Of a stretch of DNA of 51,298 nucleotides, positions 44,935 to 51,298 are shown in pieces; position 1 is the stretch's first letter, and each line of letters starts with the position of its first letter. This stretch comes from Caballeronia fortuita (GTDB lineage Bacteria > Pseudomonadota > Gammaproteobacteria > Burkholderiales > Burkholderiaceae), in assembly GCF_001544835.2 (NCBI RefSeq), contig NZ_FCNX02000026.1:1-51298 (forward strand). Reading direction: 5' to 3'. The notes below the pieces were generated by a model that had not been told where the DNA came from, ran no database searches, and saw only the letters and a program-made list of their open reading frames with translations. The position numbers were made by a program, and so were the translations under genes.

Positions 44935-44968
44935 TGGCTTGACCAATTCCATTTCGAGACACTAGTAT
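44935..44968 (+). promoter_or_regulatory. Hexuronate operon promoter with FadR-type operator
   Basis: TTGACC (44939-44944), 18 bp, TAGTAT (44963-44968). Overlapping the -35 is TGGCTTGACCA (44935-44945), which differs at one position from the FadR-subfamily consensus TNGTNNNACNA. Repression by the divergent GntR regulator is the obvious reading. Confidence 0.6.
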
Positions 44969-45053
44969 GCAATCCGGTAAGGCCAGGTGGGCCAATTTTT
45001 TTTGCGGCGATCTGGAACCGTTCCCACGATCTTCTTCACAAGCGCGCCCGACG

Positions 45054-46178
45054 ATGAGCAATCCGATTCTTCAATTCGGCACGAGCCGTTTCCTGCAGGC
45101 GCACGTCGATTTTTTCGTGACCGTCGCGGCGCGCCACGATCCGGCGAAAGCGCTCGGCAAGATTACCGTCGTTCAGACGACGTCGAGCGCCGACAGTCGC
45201 GCGCGCGTCGACGCCCTGCGCGCGGCCGGACACTATCCGGTGCGTATTCGCGGCCGTCAGCGCGACGAAACCATCGATACCACCGTCGAGTGCGACTCCA
45301 TCACCGAAGCGCTGCATGCGAACGAGGATTGGCCGCTGCTGATCGAACGCGTGAAGCGTGACGTGAAAGTGATCGTGTCGAATACGGCGGACGCCGGCTA
45401 CGCGCTTTTCGATGAAGACACCGCCGGTCTGCTCGACGGTGCGCGCACGCCGCGCGGTTTCGCGGCGAAGCTCGCCGTGCTGCTGCACGCGCGGTTTCAG
45501 GCCGGCGCGCAGCCGATCACGCTATTGCCTTGCGAGCTCGTTTCGCGCAATGGCGACACGCTGCGCGATCTGGTGATCGGCGTGGCGCGCGGCTGGAACG
45601 TCGACGAAGCCTTCATCGACTATCTGAATAATGGCTGCGTGTGGGTGAATTCGCTCGTCGACCGCATCGTGTCGGAGCCGATCCAGCCCGTTGGCGCCAT
45701 TGCCGAGCCTTACGCGCTCTGGGCGATCGAGCGTCAGGAAGGCATGGTGCTGCCGTGCGAGCACGAGGACATCGTCGTCACCGACGATCTCGCCCATTAC
45801 GAGCGCCTCAAGCTCTTGCTGCTGAATCTTGGCCACACAATGCTCGCGCAGATCTGGCGCACGCGCGGCGGCGCGCCCGAGATGACCGTGCTCGACGCGA
45901 TGCGCGATCCGGCCTACCGCGAGCCGCTCGAAGCGACGTGGCGCGACGAAGTGCTGCCGGTGTTCGCGGCGCTCGGCAAGGGCGACGTCGCAACCGAATA
46001 TCTCGCGAACGTGCGCGACCGCTTCGAGAATCCGTTTCTCGTGCATCGGCTCGCGGACATCGCGCGCAATCACGACGAGAAGAAAGTCCGACGCTTTCAG
46101 CCCGTCATCGATCTCGCGCGCGAACTGCACCTCGATATCGAACAGAAGCGTCTCTCCGACGCACTCGCAGCCGCCTGA
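45054..46178 (+). CDS. uxaB: Tagaturonate reductase (altronate oxidoreductase)
   Basis: 374-aa polyol-specific long-chain dehydrogenase family member. The N-terminal ILQFGTSRFLQAHVDFFV binds NAD(H), and the signature K-x4-N-x2-H is present as K253, N258 and H261 (LKLLLLNLGH). Predicted to reduce tagaturonate to altronate in galacturonate catabolism; altronate dehydratase two genes on supports this over fructuronate reductase. Shorter than E. coli UxaB (483 aa). The ATG at 45054 starts the conserved region; the frame is open to 44967, which would overlap the promoter. Confidence 0.82.
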   Translation: MSNPILQFGTSRFLQAHVDFFVTVAARHDPAKALGKITVVQTTSSADSRARVDALRAAGHYPVRIRGRQRDETIDTTVECDSITEALHANEDWPLLIERVKRDVKVIVSNTADAGYALFDEDTAGLLDGARTPRGFAAKLAVLLHARFQAGAQPITLLPCELVSRNGDTLRDLVIGVARGWNVDEAFIDYLNNGCVWVNSLVDRIVSEPIQPVGAIAEPYALWAIERQEGMVLPCEHEDIVVTDDLAHYERLKLLLLNLGHTMLAQIWRTRGGAPEMTVLDAMRDPAYREPLEATWRDEVLPVFAALGKGDVATEYLANVRDRFENPFLVHRLADIARNHDEKKVRRFQPVIDLARELHLDIEQKRLSDALAAA

Positions 46179-46272
46179 AAGAGCAGCACCAATTTCGAAT
46201 CACGACGCGCCGCGCCGGCATCGCGGCGACGTCCATAAAGATGAAGTGCCGCCCCATTGAGGAGACAAAACG

Positions 46273-47562
46273 ATGCGCAAAATGCGTTGGGTAGTGATTT
46301 TTCTGGCTTTTCTGGCTATCGCGATCAATTACATCGATCGCGCGAATCTAGCGGTCGCCGCGCCGCAAATCGAAAAGGCGCTCAACATCGGCCCGGCTGA
46401 AATGGGCTTTATCCTGAGCGGCTTCTTCTGGAGCTACGCGCTCATGCAGATGCCGTTCGGCTGGTTCGTCGATCGCGTCGGCGCGCGCATCGCGTTGCCG
46501 CTCGCGGTCGGCTGGTGGTCGGTATTCACCGCGCTCACGGCGGTCGCGACGAGCGTCGGCGGCATGTTCGGCTGCCGCCTGATGCTGGGTATCGGCGAAG
46601 CGGGCGCTTATCCGTCTTGCGCGAAGCTCGTGTCGCAATGGTTCACGAAAGCGCAGCGCGCATTCGCCACCAGCATTTTCGATTCGGGCTCGCGCGTGGG
46701 TTCCGCGCTGTCGATTCCGGTCGTCGCGTTCATCATCAGCTCGTTCGGCTGGGAAGCGTCGTTCATCATCACGGGCGTGATCGGCTTCGTGTGGATTCTC
46801 GGCTGGTTCCTGATCTACCGTAACAAGTCGAAGGGCGATCTGACGGGTGAAGCCGACGCCGCGCCGGTCCAACCGGTCGCGCCGAAGAACAAGGTGTCGT
46901 GGGCGTCGCTGTTCAAGTACCGCACGCTGTGGGGCATGATGCTCGGCTTCTTCTGCCTGAACTTCGTTATCTATTTCTTCATCACGTGGTTCCCGAGTTA
47001 TCTCGTCCAGGCGCACGGCTTCTCGCTCAAATCGCTCGGCACGCTCGGCACGATTCCCGCCCTGATGTCGATTCCGGGCGGCTGGCTCGGCGGCTTCATC
47101 TCCGATTCGCTCTTCAAGCGCGGCTGGAGCCTCACCGCCGCGCGCAAGACCTGCATGGTCGGCGGCATGTTGATGTCGTCGGTCATCACGCTGTGCGCGT
47201 TCGTCGAAAACATCTATCTGATGCTCGCGTTCTTCGGCATCGCTTACGCGAGCCTCGCGTTCGCGGCTGCGTCGATCTGGTCGCTGCCGAGCGACGTCGC
47301 GCCGACGCCGGATCACGTCGCGTCGATCGGCGGCATTCAGAACTTTGCATCGAATCTGGCGGGCATCGTCATCACGACGTTCACCGGCGTGATGCTCGCG
47401 ATCACCAAGGGCTCGTTCGTGATTCCGCTGTGCGTCGCGGGCGGCTTCTGCTTCCTCGGCGCGTTCAGCTATCTTGTTATTGTCGGCAAGATCGAACCGC
47501 TCAATCGCGCCGAAGAAGAGCGAGCCCGGCGCGACGACAGCCGCGCACCTTCCACGGTCTGA
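46273..47562 (+). CDS. Hexuronate/sugar-acid MFS transporter (ACS family)
   Basis: 429-aa 12-helix anion:cation symporter of the ExuT/GudP/DgoT type. INYIDRANLAVAAPQIEKAL in TM1, PFGWFVDRVGARIALP as the MFS loop motif and GIGEAGAYPSCAKLVSQWF in TM4 are hallmarks of this group. Placed between tagaturonate reductase and altronate dehydratase, it most likely imports galacturonate or glucuronate. GAGGAGA precedes the ATG. Confidence 0.9.
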   Translation: MRKMRWVVIFLAFLAIAINYIDRANLAVAAPQIEKALNIGPAEMGFILSGFFWSYALMQMPFGWFVDRVGARIALPLAVGWWSVFTALTAVATSVGGMFGCRLMLGIGEAGAYPSCAKLVSQWFTKAQRAFATSIFDSGSRVGSALSIPVVAFIISSFGWEASFIITGVIGFVWILGWFLIYRNKSKGDLTGEADAAPVQPVAPKNKVSWASLFKYRTLWGMMLGFFCLNFVIYFFITWFPSYLVQAHGFSLKSLGTLGTIPALMSIPGGWLGGFISDSLFKRGWSLTAARKTCMVGGMLMSSVITLCAFVENIYLMLAFFGIAYASLAFAAASIWSLPSDVAPTPDHVASIGGIQNFASNLAGIVITTFTGVMLAITKGSFVIPLCVAGGFCFLGAFSYLVIVGKIEPLNRAEEERARRDDSRAPSTV

Positions 47563-47572
47563 GACTAAAACC

Positions 47573-49114
47573 ATGTCCACCACATCCACCGACCATGCGG
47601 TCATCCGTCTGCATCCCAACGACGATGTCGTGATCGCGACGCGTCAGTTGCTCTCCGGCGCGCGGATCGCGTCGGAGGATCTCGTCGTCGCGGGGCTGAT
47701 TCCGCCGGGGCACAAGATCGCCACGCGCGATATCGCCGCGGGCGCGCCCGTGAAGCGCTACAACCAGATCATCGGCGTGGCGAAGGACGCGATCGCGCGC
47801 GGACAGCACGTGCACACGCACAATCTGTCGATGGCCGATTTCGCACGCGAGCACGAATTCGGTGTCGATCAGCATCCGACGCCGTTCGTCGACGAACCCG
47901 CGACGTTCATGGGCATTCGCCGCGAGGACGGCCGCGTGGCGACGCGCAACTTCGTCGGCGTGCTGACGAGCGTGAATTGCTCGGCGACGGTCGCGCGCGC
48001 GATCGCCGATCATTTCCGGCGCGACGTGCATCCGGAGGCGCTTGCGGACTATCCGAACGTCGATGGCGTGATCGCGCTGACACACGGTCTCGGATGCGGC
48101 ATCGACATGCAAGGCGAAGGGCTCGGCATCTTGCGGCGCACGCTATCGGGTTACGCGGTGCATCCAAACTTTCATTCGGTGCTGTTCGTCGGCCTGGGAT
48201 GCGAGACGAATCAGATTTCGGGCGTGCTCGAATCGAGCGGACTGAAGGACGGCTCGCATCTCAAGAGCTTCACGATTCAGGACAGCGGCGGCACACGCAA
48301 GACGATCGAGCGGGGCATCGCAACGGTGAAGGAAATGCTCGCCGATGCGAATCGTGTGCAGCGCGAACCGTTACCGGCGTCGCATCTGATCGTCGGACTG
48401 CAGTGCGGCGGATCGGACGGCTACTCGGGCATTTCGGCAAATCCCGCGCTCGGCGCCGCTGTCGACAAGCTCGTCGCGCATGGCGGCACGGCGATTCTTT
48501 CCGAGACGCCGGAGGTCTATGGCGCGGAGCATTTGCTGACGCGCCGCGCCGTGAGCCGCGAAGTCGGCGAAAAGTTGCTCGCGCGCATCAAGTGGTGGGA
48601 AGAGTACTGTGCGCGCAATGGCGCGGCGATGGACAACAATCCGTCGGCGGGCAACAAGGTCGGCGGATTGACGACGATCCTCGAAAAATCGCTCGGCGCG
48701 GTCGCCAAGGGTGGGACGACGAATCTCGTCGAAGTGTACGAGTACGCGCAGCACATCGATGCGAAGGGCTTCGTGTTCATGGATTCGCCCGGCTACGATC
48801 CGATGTCGGCGACGGGCCAGGTTGCGTCGGGCGCGAACCTGATCTGCTTCACGACCGGCCGCGGCTCCGCTTATGGCTGCGCGCCGTCGCCGTCCCTCAA
48901 GCTCGCGACGAACACCGCGCTGTGGGAGCGGCAGGAAGAGGACATGGATATCAATTGCGGCGGCGTGATCGACGGCTCCGCGACCATCGAACAGCTCGGC
49001 GATGCGATCTTCCAGATGATGCTCGACTGCGCGTCAGGCGTGGCGTCGAAGAGCGAACTGCATGGATACGGGCAGAGTGAGTTCGTGCCGTGGCAGGTGG
49101 GTGTTGTGACTTGA
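47573..49114 (+). CDS. uxaA: Altronate dehydratase
   Basis: 513-aa dehydratase converting altronate to 2-keto-3-deoxygluconate. An N-terminal SAF domain (about 10-95, LHPNDDVVIATRQLLSGARI) is followed by the large galactarate/altronate dehydratase domain, with conserved cysteines in GLGCGIDMQGEG, LGCETNQI and GLQCGGSDGYSGISANPA. E. coli UxaA is 495 aa. ATG at 47573 lies 10 bp after the transporter stop; the frame is open further into it. Last gene of the module, with a terminator 24 bp on. Confidence 0.95.
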   Translation: MSTTSTDHAVIRLHPNDDVVIATRQLLSGARIASEDLVVAGLIPPGHKIATRDIAAGAPVKRYNQIIGVAKDAIARGQHVHTHNLSMADFAREHEFGVDQHPTPFVDEPATFMGIRREDGRVATRNFVGVLTSVNCSATVARAIADHFRRDVHPEALADYPNVDGVIALTHGLGCGIDMQGEGLGILRRTLSGYAVHPNFHSVLFVGLGCETNQISGVLESSGLKDGSHLKSFTIQDSGGTRKTIERGIATVKEMLADANRVQREPLPASHLIVGLQCGGSDGYSGISANPALGAAVDKLVAHGGTAILSETPEVYGAEHLLTRRAVSREVGEKLLARIKWWEEYCARNGAAMDNNPSAGNKVGGLTTILEKSLGAVAKGGTTNLVEVYEYAQHIDAKGFVFMDSPGYDPMSATGQVASGANLICFTTGRGSAYGCAPSPSLKLATNTALWERQEEDMDINCGGVIDGSATIEQLGDAIFQMMLDCASGVASKSELHGYGQSEFVPWQVGVVT

Positions 49115-49137
49115 GTTTGTTGTTCGAGTGGTCTTCG

Positions 49138-49171
49138 AAAGGCGCACCGGTTTTGCCGATGCGCCTTTTTT
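49138..49171 (+). terminator. Intrinsic terminator downstream of uxaA
   Basis: AAAGGCGCA (49138-49146) pairs with TGCGCCTTT (49160-49168), with inner CGG/CCG pairing, and ends in a run of six T's (49166-49171). Confidence 0.88.
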
Positions 49172-49194
49172 GCGTCAGGCAGGTCCGAGGTCGA

Positions 49195-49460
49195 TTTCGA
49201 TCGACTTTTCGGGACAGTCGAACACCGTGCCATGAACCCGCACTTTGCATCATTCGCAAAATGGCTTGAGCGATTGCTTTCGCGGCAAACTTGCTGGCGT
49301 CGTCGCGCGTCATCGAAAACAATCGAATGCTGCGTCTCCGAACAGGATCGGCGCGATTGATCCAGCCGACGAACGGCTGCTTCGGCAGTACGACGGCAAT
49401 AACTCGATTGCGATCAGCAGCGCATCGGATGACTTATGCGCGACTTCGTCGTTAATGCGG
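49195..49460 (-). pseudogene. Possible gene relic, unknown family
   Basis: The 290 bp between the uxaA terminator and the flavoprotein gene contain no intact gene. The minus strand carries a plausible-looking, start-less stretch including VIAVVLPKQPFVGWINRADP and DDASKFAAKAIAQAILRMM. A second frame overlaps it with INDEVAHKSSDALLIAIELLP. The switch between frames suggests a frameshifted remnant of a small gene, but chance open frames in GC-rich DNA cannot be excluded. Confidence 0.25.
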
Positions 49461-49464
49461 TGGA

Positions 49465-51099
49465 TCAGACCGTGGCGGCGTGCTGCGCCATCATCTGCAT
49501 CGCGACGGCTTCCGCCACTTCGATGCCGTCGATCGCCGCGGAATAGATTCCGCCAGCGTAGCCCGCGCCCTCGCCTGCCGGGTACAGGCCTTCAACGTTC
49601 ATGCTCTGATAGTCGTCCTTGCGACGCACGCGAATCGGTGACGACGTGCGCGTCTCGACGCCGGTCAGCACGGCGTCGTGCATCGCGAATCCCTTGATCT
49701 TCTTGTCGAGCTCGGGCAACGCCTCGCGGATCGCTTCGATCACGTAATCGGGCAGTGCGGTGCTCAGATCGGTCGGCTTCACGCCCGGTTTGTACGACGG
49801 CGTCACGGAACCAAGCGATGTCGACGCGCGACCCGCGATGAAATCCCCGACGAGCTGCCCCGGCGCGGAGTAGTCGCCGCCGCCCAGTTCGAACGCGCGC
49901 TCTTCCCACTTTCGCTGAAACGCGATGCCGGCCAGCGGACCGCCCGGATAGTCTTCGGGCGTAATGCCGACGACGATGCCTGCATTCGCATTGCGCTCGG
50001 CGCGGGAATACTGGCTCATGCCGTTCGTCACGACGCGTCCCGGCTCCGATGTCGCCGCGACGACCGTGCCGCCCGGGCACATGCAGAAGCTATAGACCGC
50101 GCGCCCGTTGCTGCAGTGATGGACCACTTTGTAGTCGGCCGCGCCGAGCTTTTCGTGTCCCGCGAATTTACCGAAGCGGCTTCTGTCGATCACCCCTTGT
50201 GGATGCTCGATGCGAAAGCCGAGCGAGAACGGCTTGGCTTCCATATAGACGCCACGGTCGTGCAGCATCTCGAACGTATCGCGCGCGCTGTGACCGACGG
50301 CCAGCACGACGTGATCGCAGCGCAGCGTTTCGCCGGTCGAGAGTTTGAGCCCGCGCACCTTGCCGTTATCGATGTCGATATCTTCGACGCGCTGCTGAAA
50401 CCGCACTTCGCCGCCGAGCTGATGGATCTGCGCGCGCATCTTTTCGACCATGCTCACGAGCCGGAACGTACCGATATGCGGGCGGCTCAGATAGAGAATG
50501 TCTTCCGGCGCGCCGGCCTTGACGAACTCGTCGAGCACTTTGCGGCCGTAGTGTTTCGGATCCTTGATCTGACTGTAGAGCTTGCCGTCGGAGAACGTGC
50601 CGGCGCCGCCTTCGCCGAACTGCACGTTCGACTCCGGATTGAGCTCGTTGCGTCGCCAGAGGCCCCACGTGTCTTTCGTCCGCTCGCGCACGGCTTTGCC
50701 GCGCTCGAGGATGATCGGCCGAAAGCCCATTTGCGCGAGGATCAAGCCGGCAAAAAGCCCGCACGGTCCCATGCCGATGACGACCGGACGCAGCATCGTC
50801 GACGACGCTGGTGCTTTCGCGACAAAACGATACGCCATGTCCGGCGTCACGCCGCAATGCGGATGTGGACGTGCTTCGAGGCGCTTCAGTACCGACGCTT
50901 CGTCTTGCAACTCGACATCGATGATGTATGTGAGTTTGATGTCGGCGCGCTTGCGGGCATCGTGTGCGCGACGAAAGACGTGGAAACTCACGAGTTCGTT
51001 CGCGGCAACGCCAATTTCCGCAAGACGCGCGAGCACTGCAATTTCAATGGCCGATTCGGGATGATCGAGCGAGAGCTTGAGTTCGCTTAGACGTAGCAT
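49465..51099 (-). CDS. FAD-dependent dehydrogenase-like protein (COG2509 type)
   Basis: 544-aa flavoprotein. A small N-terminal domain (1-100) precedes the FAD-binding loop VIGMGPCGLFAGLI (107-120). GKLYSQIKDPKHYGRKVLDEF, VVLAVGHSARDTFEMLHDRG and the C-terminal NVEGLYPAGEGAGYAGGIYSAAIDGIEVAEAVA complete the fold. Two cysteines in YSFCMCPGG and one in HCSNG are noteworthy. The COG2509 group is common and conserved, but its reaction is not established. Single gene, transcribed toward the hexuronate module, with a T-rich -10-like stretch upstream. Confidence 0.87.
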   Translation of the reverse strand: MLRLSELKLSLDHPESAIEIAVLARLAEIGVAANELVSFHVFRRAHDARKRADIKLTYIIDVELQDEASVLKRLEARPHPHCGVTPDMAYRFVAKAPASSTMLRPVVIGMGPCGLFAGLILAQMGFRPIILERGKAVRERTKDTWGLWRRNELNPESNVQFGEGGAGTFSDGKLYSQIKDPKHYGRKVLDEFVKAGAPEDILYLSRPHIGTFRLVSMVEKMRAQIHQLGGEVRFQQRVEDIDIDNGKVRGLKLSTGETLRCDHVVLAVGHSARDTFEMLHDRGVYMEAKPFSLGFRIEHPQGVIDRSRFGKFAGHEKLGAADYKVVHHCSNGRAVYSFCMCPGGTVVAATSEPGRVVTNGMSQYSRAERNANAGIVVGITPEDYPGGPLAGIAFQRKWEERAFELGGGDYSAPGQLVGDFIAGRASTSLGSVTPSYKPGVKPTDLSTALPDYVIEAIREALPELDKKIKGFAMHDAVLTGVETRTSSPIRVRRKDDYQSMNVEGLYPAGEGAGYAGGIYSAAIDGIEVAEAVAMQMMAQHAATV

Positions 51100-51204
51100 G
51101 AGGACATCGACGGCGCGGGCCGCGTTTTTTTAAAATACGTAGAGAGGATTCTAACGCTTGAGCGGCGGATGCTTCGCTGCATCGCTACTGCGCCGCTCCA
51201 ACGC

Positions 51205-51235
51205 AAAAACCCCACCTTTGCGGGGTGGGGTTTTT
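51205..51235 (-). terminator. rRNA operon terminator
   Basis: A perfect 12-bp stem, GGTGGGGTTTTT (51224-51235) with AAAAACCCCACC (51205-51216), and a 7-nt loop. On the minus strand it lies 16 bp after the 5S 3' end and finishes in T5. Confidence 0.9.
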
Positions 51236-51251
51236 GTTTGGAGCATGAGGA

Positions 51252-51298
51252 GCCTGACGATTACCTACTTTCACACGGGAATCCGCACTATCATCGGC
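51252..51298 (-). rRNA. rrf: 5S ribosomal RNA, 3' part (gene runs off right edge)
   Basis: On the minus strand, the last 47 bases end in GTAGGTAATCGTCAGGC and include GCCGATGATAGTGCGGATTC, the 3' third of Burkholderia 5S rRNA. The rest of the operon (23S, tRNAs, 16S) lies to the right of the window. Confidence 0.93.

Overview
The window is GC-rich chromosomal DNA of a Burkholderiaceae bacterium (Burkholderia sensu lato, most like Paraburkholderia or Caballeronia). The rRNA leader, the rpe-gph-trpEGDC and hemA-prfA-prmC-grxD-ubiX gene orders, the split phenylacetate cluster and the protein sequences all point there. It is mostly ordinary core genome. Fifty protein genes (including a trp leader peptide), one doubtful gene relic and parts of two rRNA operons can be supported. 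I see no CRISPR array, insertion sequence, prophage, tRNA gene or obvious defence system.

Layout. Positions 1-250 hold the promoter and boxB/boxA leader of an rRNA operon that leaves on the left, on the minus strand. The right edge (51252-51298) is the 3' end of a 5S gene, also minus, followed by its terminator. The window is therefore the roughly 51 kb stretch between two rRNA operons in direct orientation. From the left: a phenylacetate (paa) catabolic cluster, divergent around a palindromic operator (377-5769); mltA, a 49-aa membrane protein and apaG; then rpe-gph feeding into a trp operon (trpL-trpEGDC) with a leader-peptide attenuator, followed by a CYTH protein and ung (7770-14943). A minus-strand block follows: azoreductase, M61 peptidase, DsbC-like protein and a UbiH-type hydroxylase (14994-19658). 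Next come ychF, a small exported DUF3761 protein, ettA and a DUF748/AsmA-like protein; then a HAD phosphatase and an M24 aminopeptidase on the minus strand.

From 27.3 kb, an AT-rich patch (about 38% GC at 27481-27660) precedes a glycosyltransferase that looks acquired. The hemA-prfA-prmC-grxD-ubiX housekeeping block, an extradiol dioxygenase-like gene, an amino-acid permease, a cold-shock gene with a strong promoter and long leader, an Hsp70-like gene and two MFS transporters follow. The second transporter is divergent from a TetR regulator whose 16-bp perfect palindrome fills the spacer of the transporter promoter. After a DUF1415 gene, a methyltransferase and an orphan small protein comes a hexuronate module (44133-49114): FadR-type regulator, tagaturonate reductase, hexuronate transporter and altronate dehydratase. 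A COG2509 flavoprotein and the rRNA operon end close the window.

The best regulatory observations are the trp attenuator (24-aa leader peptide with three Trp codons, then an intrinsic terminator), the TetR and FadR operator/promoter arrangements, and the cold-shock leader. No clearly undescribed multi-gene system was found. The least explained items are the 106-aa protein at 43764, the low-GC glycosyltransferase and a possible gene relic at 49.2-49.4 kb.
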